From positions 28,951,593 through 29,015,592 of the forward strand of contig NC_055986.1 in the NCBI RefSeq assembly GCF_018446385.1: a stretch of DNA of 64,000 nucleotides, read 5' to 3'. Position 1 is the stretch's first letter; every line of letters begins with the position of its first letter. Positions 1 to 12,200 of the stretch are shown here, in pieces. The notes beneath the pieces were generated by a model, which saw only the letters and a program-made list of their open reading frames with translations, ran no database searches and was not told the origin of the DNA. The stretch is from Zingiber officinale (taxonomy: Eukaryota > Streptophyta > Magnoliopsida > Zingiberales > Zingiberaceae). The position numbers and the translations under genes were made by a program.

Positions 1-440
1 GAAATCCAACACCACTTGCGAGCTCACGTGACTTCGGCGCTACCGTGGGGTTGCGCGACTTTAGCGTTGCACCGGGGTTGGCGACTTCGGCGTTGCTAAG
101 GGGTTGCGCGACTTCGGCGCTGCCGGTTGCGCGACCCCTCAGCCATGGCCACGGGAATTGCATGACTCTTCTGACGCAACCGTGGTGGTCATGCGATCCC
201 TTTATAGCGACCGTTGGGTCGTGCGACATTTCCGCGACGGCAGCGGAAGGGTTATGCGACCTCTCCGTTGTTGTTGCAGGGTCGAGTGACCCCTCCACTA
301 TGGCCATGGGGTCGCTCAACACGTCACAGCCGTTGTGTGTCTGGTGCCGGGGCCGTGCCGGTGCCGGTCGTATAGTGGAACGAAATGTTTCGCCCGTTTC
401 GTCCGTCTCGGCACAGCAGTTTAAACCATGCCCATAACTA
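1..440. repeat. GC-rich degenerate minisatellite in a probable MITE-like element
   Basis: The first ~300 bases are a run of degenerate ~20-35 bp units built around GTTGCGCGACTTCGGCG. After it come CGGCAC- and GTTTCG-rich sequence and a right edge near TTTAAACCATG (about 421-431). A similar terminus (ACATGGTTTAAAATC) sits in a kinase intron near 31590, which suggests a shared non-autonomous repeat family. A reading frame of about 130 codons crosses the stretch, but its peptide only mirrors the repeat, so I do not call a gene. The repeat lies immediately 5' of an internal PIG-Q exon and is therefore probably inside an intron. Confidence 0.45.
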
Positions 441-530
441 TTAGATTGTTACAGTTCATTCTTCTCATGGTTGTTATACTGACATTTTAAAACTTCACTT
501 TCTAGAATTGATTATGTTATATTTGTTTAG

Positions 531-3500
531 GAAATCTTTAAATCTGTCAATCAAAAGATGCCAGTGAGACTGAATGAATCCTCCACATTTTCTCTTCTGG
601 GATATTGCGTTACTGATTTCACTGCTGGCAAACTGAGACCTGTATGCAATCAGAATGATAGGTGTCTCTTAAGAAAACAGTTTGATGAGGAATGCTATAA
701 AGAACTAAAAGCTTGTCAAATTAATGGAATATGGAACTGTGATTGCATGGATTTAATAGAACCACACTTCCTGTCTTTGGTGAGATGCAATAACTGGATT
801 TTTATGCTATGTAAGGCCCAAAGAATCCTATATAAAAGGAATCAACAGGTTCCATGCCTGCATCATGTGCATCAAAATGGTGATTTATTGTCTCCTATTC
901 ATGCCCACGTATGTAAGTCAGGAAAAACTCCTTTTTTTTTTTTAATTTCTTATATGTGATTAATTGCCATCCTATATCTCCCAAAAGTTTTACCTTTTTT
1001 TTTGTTAATTCCAGATAATAGTATATGAAGTCCCAACCTATGGTGCAAGTCATGTTTCTTTGAGTTCTTGGTATTCTAGTGAACATGTTGATTTGCTGTC
1101 ACAGAAGCCAAATTGGGTGAAGGAAATTTATAAGAAGCCTGTAGTCATTAATTTGGTATGTGAATTACTTTCCTTTGTATTTTGCATTTTTAATCTTTTT
1201 GTTTTTTCCTCCTCAATTTATGTTTGTACATCATTAATTTATTTATTTCAGGAGACAGTTATTTTGGCACTCAATTGCTCAGATGCTGCCAAAACATTCT
1301 TTTTGCAAATGGAAAGCACTCATAGTCCCATGATTAGCATCTTCTTTGTGTCAAAGTAATACCCTTGGCATTTTTTTCGCAAACCCCAACCTGTGTTCTT
1401 ACTTTCTTTTATCATTCTTATTTTCTGCTGCTGCTTATTTAGAATGCTGATGAGGGTGGCATCCATCATATGGCACATTGTGGCAGCAATTGTAGCTTCT
1501 ATCTCCACAACTATGTATATATTCCTTCAATTTTTACATAAACCCTTGAGTCATGGACCGGTCTTGTTTATATTATCAAAGATGTTCATGCACACATGCA
1601 AGAATGTGCACATTCGTAGTTGTCAGTTTCTGTACTGGCCAGTTATTCTTCAAGCCCCCAGTATCAGGTAATGAGAAATGCTTAAGCAGAACTTTTTAAT
1701 TTTTCTGAGGGTTTTTCTTATCTTATGATGATTATCTTTTCAGCATTTCCCATTCAAGTGTTGAACATTCTCACAAAGCTGCATTAAGGAAGCACTTCAT
1801 ATGGTCTAATGTTTTGATGGATATTACCTTTGGGATTGTTCTTGGAATCCTATTGTTGGCCAATGTTGAAACTATTTGTTCTTGGATTTTGGTTATTGTC
1901 CATCAAGTAACAAATGACCTGTTGCGCTCAGGTTCTGTATGGTTAATGGGTGTCCCCGCTGGTTTTAAACTGAATAATGAGCTAGCAGAGCTTATTGGCA
2001 TAATTTCTCTTAACGCAATCCAAGTTTTTTCTACCCTATGGTCCTTTATGGGTGCTTTTTTGCAAAATTATATGCAGGTTCTTGCACTCTTGGGGATCGT
2101 TTTTGGCCTGACTGTACCAATGGCCTTGTGCATTGATTTGCTTAAGCTTGCAACACTTCATATTTATATTCTGCATTGCCTTATGTCTTTTCTGTATTCG
2201 CAGCAGATTCAGGCTTTAGCTTCCTTATGGCGCCTTTTTCGGTAAGTTTTTTGGAATATGAAACTATTTCCTAAAAGTTTGGTAGAAAATCTTACCTTCT
2301 AAAGTATGATGTCCTTTGGAACAATTATGGATATGAAACTTGAATGTTTTGTTTTGTAAGAGTTCATGTATTTTCTGAAATGAGCTTGTGGCAGTTTGTC
2401 AATTATTCTTGTAGAAATATAGGCAAAGGAGAATATTCTAGTGCTTTATATAGTATTATTCATAAAATACTATATGGGTACATATGGACTCGTGATAAAA
2501 TCCAGCTAGAACTAATAGCTGGGACTAATCTTATTAATCTAATACCTCTTAACAGTCCTTAAGTTGAGCATAGATGCTATGTATGCATTGTTATTTTCAC
2601 AAGAGGAATATATGATAATAATAATAAAATGAGAAACTTTTTATTTGCAAGAAGATAAAATAAAATTTAAGAAGTTAATCTTTAGATCTATAAGCTCTTG
2701 AAATGGTTGGAGTATACCAAATGATTGAGTAGCGAGCTAGGTTGGTAATGGCAGTGCTTACATCTATAAGGTGTGGTCACCGTCAGGTTGTTGAATAGCG
2801 AGCAAAGGCTTTGCAGTGGATTGTGAGCAAAGGCTGGTAGTGGCGGAGCTTGTGCCCCTCAAATGTCTTTGAAGCGAGCAGAGGCATGTAGTTGGGTTGC
2901 AATTGGAGGCTAGTAGTTCTGATGCTCTCTTTTGCCTAGTTTTGGCATTGCTTTCAAATCTTTAAGGGGAGAATCTCTCCTCTATGATCTATGGGGTCTC
3001 CTAGACCTTCTTGGGAAGATGCACAAGTGGTGTGAGATATGTTCAAAAATAGCTTTTGCTGTTATAAGTATTGACCTATACCTTGGCTTTAAAATTTTAA
3101 ATTTAATTGTTCTTTGTCTATATGAAACTTCAATGACCATTAATTGTGAGGCAAATAGGGTATGTATAACTAGTCATCAACTAATTTGCTATTTACAGGT
3201 ACTTAGATTCGTGTTGCATTAGATGGAAAAATTATTTCAATAGGATACTTTTGCCATGTGTACTAATGAAATGAGTGACATCTAATTCAGTGATACTACT
3301 GAACCAGCACATGGCCATCACATTTCCTGTTAATTCTTGTCTTTTATTTTATTCAGCCAAACTGTATCCGTAGGTTCAAGGTTGTTAGAGTTTAATGATT
3401 GGTTATTCAGATGACTTCTCCACTGCTTTGCTTTGGCAAGTGTGTCAGGAAATTTTGTTTATGCAACTTATGAGCATTCTATTTACATTAATGGAGTATA

Positions 3501-5776
3501 ATTGTGATTCATTTAACAATCACTGTTAATATTTTTTATTTTATTAGGACAGTGCTATTGTTGAGTTTGACAATAGTTTTTGCTATTCATTTTTCGTAAT
3601 TAAGACAGATTTTTGCAAACTTTCCTTTCATGTTTGAATGCCCTGTATTTTTCTTTGGAAAAATATATACATGGATTTGAAATAACTTTCAGTCCTAAAT
3701 TATGTTGTGGGATTTAAGTCCTATTTTGTTTGGTGCTTATTTAGAAGATGTAGCAGTTCCCGGGGCTACGGTGCAGCGGAAGGGCACCAAGTTATCACCC
3801 AGGAACCTGTGGTTCAATCCCCAGCTCCAATGCATTTGTAGGGATTTTTCCTCCAAATGGGGTATGCAACCACGGGATGCTGGGCTTCTGGGCTGCTTGC
3901 CATGAGCACTTTCCGATTTACCCTGACGGCCGGCGGGAAACCTCTATGGGGCTAGGTGGTTCATTTTTTTATTTAGAAGATGTAGCAATTTAAAATTAGT
4001 CTTACTCTCGGAGTAAGAACTTTAGTGTGACTTGATTGTCTTCCGACTTCTGAGTCTGTTGTGTTTAGTTTTAACTCTCAATGCACTTTGATCATCATTT
4101 ATTTGAATGCTCTAAAAATGACTGAAAAAAAAATCATTAAATAAAGACCATGGCCTATGAATGATTCTTAAATATTTAGTCAGAAAGTAAACTTGAGGTG
4201 GGTTTCTCAAAATACCAAAGGAAAGGTATTGTTGATGGTGCGCAAAAACATCCTCTGAATTTTCTGCAACTTGGATGTCGAGTTTGCGCTTGATGTTACA
4301 TGCAGGCTTTGAAGCGAAAGACCCTTTTCAGATGTTGGCTTTTAGACCTTCCTTGAACCTATATCACTCACTTTCGTTACTATTTCTTAGTTTGTCATCT
4401 CTTAAAGGATACCAATATGACTAAATTCTTAATGCTAGATAAGTTTTTTACATTTTGAATATATCTAATTTATTTAACTTTATCTGTTATAATTTTCTAG
4501 ATTCATGTAGTGATTCACAATACGGATCCATAGATTGTTTATTTAGTTTCATTGTAGTTATTCCTCATCCTTGTGATTTTCATTTTTAGTTTCTTGATGA
4601 ACTGTCCATTTTTCTGTACTGACAGTGGACAGAAGTGCAATCCACTTCGGCAACGCTTTGATAGTTATGACTACACAGTTGAGCAGCATGTTGTTGGTTC
4701 TCTTCTGTTTACACCACTTCTGTTGCTCATTCCAACCACTTCTGTGTTCTACATTTTCTTCACAAGTTTGATTACAACCATTATTTTCCTGACCATCATA
4801 TTTGAGATCAGTATTTCATTGCTTCATGCTACTCCCTATGCTGAGATATGGATTTGGATTATGATAAGGAGGAGATTTCCTTCTGGAATATGGTTTGAAG
4901 TCTTAGATTGTGATAATGGAATTATTGATGAAGTTAATTCGCATACTTGTTTGGATGGAAGGCAGTGTGATTACTTTCTTGGTGGAGAAACAAGCTCTTT
5001 GGTTTCACTTCTTTGCAGTAATTATGCTACAATAGGTAACAAATCAAAATTTTCAGTTGTCTTCTTCTCTGGAAAAATATGGATAATGGCTAATCTGCCT
5101 GTAGTTTTATGAAATCGTTGCTTTTACTAGAACTAGTTTTTACATTTCTTGGGTATCCACTTTGTGTCTAGTAGACATCAAGTATACAACTATCTAACAG
5201 CTCAAGAAACTGTTGAACACAAAAATCGGTCATGTCTAATAATTACTAAATGAAACATAAACCTGTGTCATGCATTTATTTTTTTCCATATAAACTCTTT
5301 CCTTTATGTTCTAAATAATCTGGACCATCAACCCATAATATATGGTGTGGACTAATAGTTTTTACGGAGTGTATCTGTTGGGGGGAACTTTTAAGTATCT
5401 ATATATGAAACTCTGTGTTAAGCATTAAACAATTTTCTCTGTGTTATTGCTAAAACTTAGATTACAGTGAGTATCCTACTAAAAAAGATGAAGAGTAAAT
5501 GGCAGAGGAACATAATCAACCTATTACTACAAATGTTTGGTCAAATACTGCCACTTGTTAGTTGATCATAGTAGCAAGTGAACTTTGGGGCATTAAACTA
5601 GTTGTCTACTACCTTTGCTTGCTGATACATATAATATGTGAAATATTTATTTATATATTTAACAATCATTAGGGAATAGAACTGTGGATGATTCTCATTC
5701 AATCTTGCAAAAAGTTGTTCTCATCACAAATAATGGCAGAATGCAATATCTGTTGCCTAGAAGAATGTGCCAATAG
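531..5776 (+). CDS. PIGQ: PIG-Q/GPI1 subunit of GPI GlcNAc transferase (3' seven exons; 5' end off window)
   Basis: PIG-Q/Gpi1 belongs to the ER-membrane complex that transfers GlcNAc to phosphatidylinositol, the first step of GPI-anchor synthesis. Exons read from splice signals: 531-908, 1015-1155, 1252-1355, 1443-1667, 1744-2241, 4626-5035 and 5673-5776. They join in frame to 619 residues plus stop. Family hallmarks are WLMGVPAGFKLN, LNAIQVFSTLW, FGLTVP, IQALASLWRLFRG, NPLRQRFDSYDYTV, GSLLFTPLLLLIPTTSVFYIFF and RRRFPSGIWFE, spread over several hydrophobic, probably membrane-spanning, segments. The first exon follows an acceptor at 529-530, so the ATG at 558 is internal. The true start and one or more 5' exons should lie left of the window. 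The fifth in-window intron (2.4 kb) holds a SINE. The family assignment is strong; the short last exon is inferred from phase. Confidence 0.88.
3756..3970 (+). mobile_element. tRNA-derived SINE in PIG-Q intron (copy A)
   Basis: The body begins GTTCCCGGGGCTACGGTG, carries a box-B-like GGTTCAATCCC near 3812, and ends in a T-run. It is flanked by exact direct repeats ATTTAGAAGATGTAGCA at 3739-3755 and 3971-3987. That is the 17-bp target-site duplication expected of LINE-mobilised SINEs. It sits in the long PIG-Q intron, and the same insertion recurs in the duplicated copy. Confidence 0.85.
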
Positions 5777-6590
5777 GATTACCTTTTGAAACCATGCATT
5801 CAGTTATTACATTGTAATGAATCACAATCGAGGGAGTGAAGGTTTGGTAGGAATTTAATTAATTGGCAGTGGTTCTTTTAAGCAGTTGTATCTTCATGGT
5901 GGTTGTATGTCTTCATTAAATAGGTTTAGTGATTATTTGACCTCGTGATTTTTTGCCTATCAAAACTGCACCCTAACTTGAATTTTTCTCAAATTACCCC
6001 TATAAATTTTGCTTAATAGGAAAATGAGTTACTTGGCCAATGAATATCACCCATTTGATTTGAGTAGTAGAAAGGTTTTAATTTTATAAAATAAAAAATA
6101 ACAACGTGCATAAAAATATGTTTGGTTTCAAATTCATAAGAGAATAATTTTGTAAAGTATTTGGCAATATAAAAGAATAATCTTGTAGGTAAAAATATAT
6201 ATTTAAATTCATACAGAAATAAATTATATTTATAAAGTATTTACATAATAGAAAAATAGTTGCAACAACTCTAAGTTTATAGAAAAATAATTTTACAATC
6301 TCTAGTGACTGTCCAACAAATCTAAGTGTCTGTCTTATTTTACAAAATAGGAAATGATCATGTCTATAAAAGTAGAAGATTAAATTTAAATGTATAAAGT
6401 TTTTATAATTTTATAAATTATTTAACAAAAATGAAAAAGATAATTATTTCTATCAATAGTGGAAATTTCCTATGATTATGGGTAATTTGGAAAAAAATTG
6501 GGGTGCTCTTTTGATGGAAAAATAAAAAGAACTGCGAAGAAAACTAGAGGTGTTCTTTTGATTTTTTTTTCCAATTAGAAATTAAATTAA
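5777..6590. other. 3' flank of PIG-Q, AT-rich, no gene seen
   Basis: AT-rich sequence with many A/T runs and no coding signal. It would hold the PIG-Q 3' UTR and polyadenylation signals (several AATAAA-like words). It ends in a run of about ten C at 6591-6600, where viral sequence begins. The same stretch recurs at 13401-14167. Confidence 0.6.
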
Positions 6591-6599
6591 CCCCCCCCC

Positions 6600-8005
6600 C
6601 TTAAGGGTTCTTGAACTCAAGAAGAAGGCAAGAGACTTCACACTTCTTAGTAGAACTCTGAGTTTCTCTCGTATATCCTGCTAAACATAACTTAAGGGGG
6701 TTTTATAGGCTTGAAGATAGGGGATAAGGATGAGACCGGGTACTCATGAGGGCCTCATCGCATCTTATCCTACTCCGAGTTTCTCTCGTATGTCCTGCTA
6801 AACATAACTTAAGGGGATTTTATAGGCTTGAAGATAGGGGATAAGGATGAGACCGGGTACTCATGAGGGCCCCATCGTATCTTATCCTATCCCTTATCAT
6901 CTTGCTTTAAATCCCCATTATTGACTCTGGTCGGCCAAAACCATTAGCCGCCCACTGGTTTTACAATACTTCCTTAGAAAAGGAACGGCTCCCCGGGGCT
7001 CAGTTCCCTTTTACAAAAGTATCTACAGTAGTTGATGCCTTTGCGAATAACTCCAATATTGTTCTGCCAAGAATACCTTTGATCGTGGCATCTGCACCTT
7101 TGGTTTCTTCTAGTGAATTTTCCACCTTGCTTAATAATTGTACTTGTTCTTCTGTTGGTGATGCTTTTTCCATAACATGATGCACCAGACGAGATAATGC
7201 ATCTGCCAGCTCATTGTTTATCCCTTCAATGTGCTCAAATTTGATGTCCACACCTGTCCCGGTAATATAATCAATAAAAGTAATCCACCGAACTCGTGAT
7301 GGTTTGTTGTTTACCGTCTTGTTAAAGAATTTTATGATGGCGTGACAGTCCATCCTCAATGTAATTTCTTTTCTGTCCCGATAATGAATCTTCATTGCTG
7401 TTAGTGCTTCCATGCAGGCGTATATCTCTGCATCAATAGTGGATTTAATTACTGAGAATTTACCACTAGCATAAGCACATTCCTTCTCAGCTTTTCTTGA
7501 ATCATATTTTGAGGGCTTCCATTTGCAAACTCCAACCCAGCCTTCCATACTGCCATCTGTCTCTATTATAATATATGCTCTTTCTGGTGGTAATTCCAGA
7601 TCTAGTAGAGTTTGTACTAATGTTTTACTTCTCTAATTATAGCCCAATCTGAAGATTTAAATCTCATGTCTCCATGCGGGGATGTTTTTGAATATAATGG
7701 TCCCAATAATCTGCTTAAGTTTGGTATATGGGATCTAGCGTAATTAAAAATTCCCAAGAAAGACCGTAAACCTTTGAGAGTGGTGAGAGTTTCTTCATCA
7801 AAGTCAATAATCTTCTTGATTATGTGCTGTTGAAGCCTTATTCGTCGATTACCAATAACTACTCCCAGAAACTCTATTTCAGGTTGCGCTATTTTCATCT
7901 TTGTTGGGGAAAGAACTAATCCTTCCTTCTGACAGATATCCAACATTTTATTTAAATGCTGACAGTGTTGTTCTTCATCTGCTGAAAAGATTAGGATGTC
8001 ATCAA
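6600..8005 (-). mobile_element. Endogenous pararetrovirus fossil (Caulimoviridae, badnavirus-like), minus arm, copy A
   Basis: This is a piece of a Caulimoviridae genome. It covers part of reverse transcriptase (from the YIDD region on), RNase H, and the region downstream including the leader/promoter segment, all on the minus strand. Recognisable RNase H words are IIIETDGSMEGW, STIDAEIYACMEAL and PSRVRWITFIDYITGTG, which resemble badnaviruses most. About 120 bp of the leader is present twice in tandem here. The copy is broken. It meets an opposite-strand copy at about 8005. Confidence 0.85.
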
Positions 8006-9262
8006 TATTTAATTACAAAACCCTCAATGACAATACTCACAAAGACCAGTACTCGTTACCTGGTATTAATCTTATTCTCAAAAAGATAGGCAATAGAAGG
8101 GTATTCTCAAAATTTGACCTGAAATCAGGATTTCATCAGGTCATGATGGCAGCAGAATCGGTCCCGTGGACTGCATTTCTAGTTCCCCAAGGACTATTTG
8201 AATGGTTGGTAATTCCCTTCGGGCTAAAAAATGCACCAGCCATCTTTCAAAGAAAACTGGATTTCTGTTTTCAAGTATGTGAGGATTTTCTGGTAATATA
8301 TATTGATGACATCCTAATCTTTTCAGCAGATGAAGAACAACACTGTCAGCATTTAAATAAAATGTTGGATATCTGTCAGAAGGAAGGATTAGTTCTTTCC
8401 CCAACAAAGATGAAAATAGCGCAACCTGAAATAGAGTTTCTGGGAGTAGTTATTGGTAATCGACGAATAAGGCTTCAACAGCACATAATCAAGAAGATTA
8501 TTGACTTTGATGAAGAAACTCTCACCACTCTCAAAGGTTTACGGTCTTTCTTGGGAATTTTTAATTACGCTAGATCCCATATACCAAACTTAAGCAGATT
8601 ATTGGGACCATTATATTCAAAAACATCCCCGCATGGAGACATGAGATTTAAATCTTCAGATTGGGCTATAATTAGAGAAGTAAAACATTAGTACAAACTC
8701 TACTAGATCTGGAATTACCACCAGAAAGAGCATATATTATAATAGAGACAGATGGCAGTATGGAAGGCTGGGTTGGAGTTTGCAAATGGAAGCCCTCAAA
8801 ATATGATTCAAGAAAAGTTGAGAAGGTATGTGCTTATGCTAGTGGTAAATTCCCAGTGATTAAATCCACTATTGATGCAGAGATATACGCCTGCATGGAA
8901 GCACTAACAGCAATGAAGATTCATTATCTGGACAGAAAAGAAATTACATTGAGGACGGACTGTCACGCCATCATAAAATTCTTTAACAAGACGGTAAACA
9001 ACAAACCATCACGAGTTCGGTGGATTACTTTTATTGATTATATTACCGGGACAGGTGTGGACATCAAATTTGAGCACATTGAAGGGATAAACAATGAGCT
9101 GGCAGATGCATTATCTCGTCTGGTGCATCATGTTATGGAAAAGCATCACCAACATAAGAACAAGTACAATTATTAAGGTGGAAAGTTCACTAGAAGAAAC
9201 CAAAGGTGCAGATGCCACGATCAAAGTATTCTTGGCAGAACAATATTGGAGTTATTTGCAAA
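8006..9262 (+). mobile_element. Endogenous pararetrovirus fossil, plus arm, copy A
   Basis: Plus-strand part of the same virus type, carrying reverse transcriptase (SKFDLKSGFHQVMM, WTAFLVPQGLFEWL, PFGLKNAPAIFQR, YIDDILIFS) followed by RNase H. The part from about 8300 on mirrors the minus arm, leaving roughly 300 bp of unpaired reverse transcriptase sequence between the arms. It ends abruptly at the tandem-duplication joint. It is broken, with a few breaks. The arms differ by only scattered bases, so the insertion looks fairly young. Confidence 0.85.
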
Positions 9263-12200
9263 GGCCAGTTATTCTTCAAGCCCCAGTATCAGGTAATGAG
9301 AAATGCTTAAGCAGAACTTTTTAATTTTTCTGAGGGTTTTTCTTATCTTATGATGATTATCTTTTCAGCATTTCCCATTCAAGTGTTGAACATTCTCACA
9401 AAGCTGCATTAAGGAAGCACTTCATATGGTCTAATGTTTTGATGGATATTACCTTTGGGATTGTTCTTGGAATCCTATTGTTGGCCAATGTTGAAACTAT
9501 TTGTTCTTGGATTTTGGTTATTGTCCATCAAGTAACAAATGACCTGTTGCGCTCAGGTTCTGTATGGTTAATGGGTGTCCCCGCTGGTTTTAAACTGAAT
9601 AATGAGCTAGCAGAGCTTATTGGCATAATTTCTCTTAACGCAATCCAAGTTTTTTCTACCCTATGGTCCTTTATGGGTGCTTTTTTGCAAAATTATATGC
9701 AGGTTCTTGCACTCTTGGGGATCGTTTTTGGCCTGACTGTACCAATGGCCTTGTGCATTGATTTGCTTAAGCTTGCAACACTTCATATTTATATTCTGCA
9801 TTGCCTTATGTCTTTTCTGTATTCGCAGCAGATTCAGGCTTTAGCTTCCTTATGGCGCCTTTTTCGGTAAGTTTTTTGGAATATGAAACTATTTCCTAAA
9901 AGTTTGGTAGAAAATCTTACCTTCTAAAGTATGATGTCCTTTGGAACAATTATGGATATGAAACTTGAATGTTTTGTTTTGTAAGAGTTCATGTATTTTC
10001 TGAAATGAGCTTGTGGCAGTTTGTCAATTATTCTTGTAGAAATATAGGCAAAGGAGAATATTCTAGTGCTTTATATAGTATTATTCATAAAATACTATAT
10101 GGGTACATATGGACTCGTGATAAAATCCAGCTAGAACTAATAGCTGGGACTAATCTTATTAATCTAATACCTCTTAACAGTCCTTAAGTTGAGCATAGAT
10201 GCTATGTATGCATTGTTATTTTCACAAGAGGAATATATGATAATAATAATAAAATGAGAAACTTTTTATTTGCAAGAAGATAAAATAAAATTTAAGAAGT
10301 TAATCTTTAGATCTATAAGCTCTTGAAATGGTTGGAGTATACCAAATGATTGAGTAGCGAGCTAGGTTGGTAATGGCAGTGCTTACATCTATAAGGTGTG
10401 GTCACCGTCAGGTTGTTGAATAGCGAGCAAAGGCTTTGCAGTGGATTGTGAGCAAAGGCTGGTAGTGGCGGAGCTTGTGCCCCTCAAATGTCTTTGAAGC
10501 GAGCAGAGGCATGTAGTTGGGTTGCAATTGGAGGCTAGTAGTTCTGATGCTCTCTTTTGCCTAGTTTTGGCATTGCTTTCAAATCTTTAAGGGGAGAATC
10601 TCTCCTCTATGATCTATGGGGTCTCCTAGACCTTCTTGGGAAGATGCACAAGTGGTGTGAGATATGTTCAAAAATAGCTTTTGCTGTTATAAGTATTGAC
10701 CTATACCTTGGCTTTAAAATTTTAAATTTAATTGTTCTTTGTCTATATGAAACTTCAATGACCATTAATTGTGAGGCAAATAGGGTATGTATAACTAGTC
10801 ATCAACTAATTTGCTATTTACAGGTACTTAGATTCGTGTTGCATTAGATGGAAAAATTATTTCAATAGGATACTTTTGCCATGTGTACTAATGAAATGAG
10901 TGACATCTAATTCAGTGATACTACTGAACCAGCACATGGCCATCACATTTCCTGTTAATTCTTGTCTTTTATTTTATTCAGCCAAACTGTATCCGTAGGT
11001 TCAAGGTTGTTAGAGTTTAATGATTGGTTATTCAGATGACTTCTCCACTGCTTTGCTTTGGCAAGTGTGTCAGGAAATTTTGTTTATGCAACTTATGAGC
11101 ATTCTATTTACATTAATGGAGTATAATTGTGATTCATTTAACAATCACTGTTAATATTTTTTATTTTATTAGGACAGTGCTATTGTTGAGTTTGACAATA
11201 GTTTTTGCTATTCATTTTTCGTAATTAAGACAGATTTTTGCAAACTTTCCTTTCATGTTTGAATGCCCTGTATTTTTCTTTGGAAAAATATATACATGGA
11301 TTTGAAATAACTTTCAGTCCTAAATTATGTTGTGGGATTTAAGTCCTATTTTGTTTGGTGCTTATTTAGAAGATGTAGCAGTTCCCGGGGCTACGGTGCA
11401 GCGGAAGGGCACCAAGTTATCACCCAGGAACCTGTGGTTCAATCCCCAGCTCCAATGCATTTGTAGGGATTTTTCCTCCAAATGGGGTATGCAACCACGG
11501 GATGCTGGGCTTCTGGGCTGCTTGCCATGAGCACTTTCCGATTTACCCTGACGGCCGGCGGGAAACCTCTATGGGGCTAGGTGGTTCATTTTTTTATTTA
11601 GAAGATGTAGCAATTTAAAATTAGTCTTACTCTCGGAGTAAGAACTTTAGTGTGACTTGATTGTCTTCTGACTTCTGAGTCTGTTGTGTTTAGTTTGAAC
11701 TCTCAATGCACTTTGATTATCATTTATTTGAATGCTCTAAAAATGACTGAAAAAAATCATTAAATAAAGACCATGGCCTATGAATGATTCTTAAATATTT
11801 AGTCAGAAAGTAAACTTGAGGTGGGTTTCTCAAAATACCAATGGAAAGGTATTGTTGATGGTGCGCAAAAACATCCTCTGAATTTTCTGCAACTTGGATG
11901 TCGAGTTTGTGCTTGATGTTACATGTAGGCTTTGAAGAGAAAGACCCTTTTCAGATGTTGGCTTTTAGACCTTCCTTGAACCTATATCACTCACTTTCAT
12001 TACTATTTCTTAGTATGTCATCTCTTAAAGGATACCAATATGACTAAATTCTTAATGCTAGATAGGTTTTTTACATTTTGAATATATCTAACTTATTTAA
12101 CTTTATCTGTTGTAATTTTCTAGATTCATGTAGTGATTCACAATGTGGATCCATAGATTGTTTATTTAGCTTTCATTGTAGTTATTCCTCATCCTTGTGA

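Noticed and set aside
45-437. 130-codon plus-strand frame at the left edge
   Set aside because: Its peptide follows the degenerate GTTGCGCGACTTCGGCG repeat and matches no protein family; it is a by-product of GC-rich repeat sequence.
6591-6600. C-run as a viral integration signature
   Set aside because: A homopolymer at a junction is as easily a sequencing or slippage effect, and unit B lacks it.
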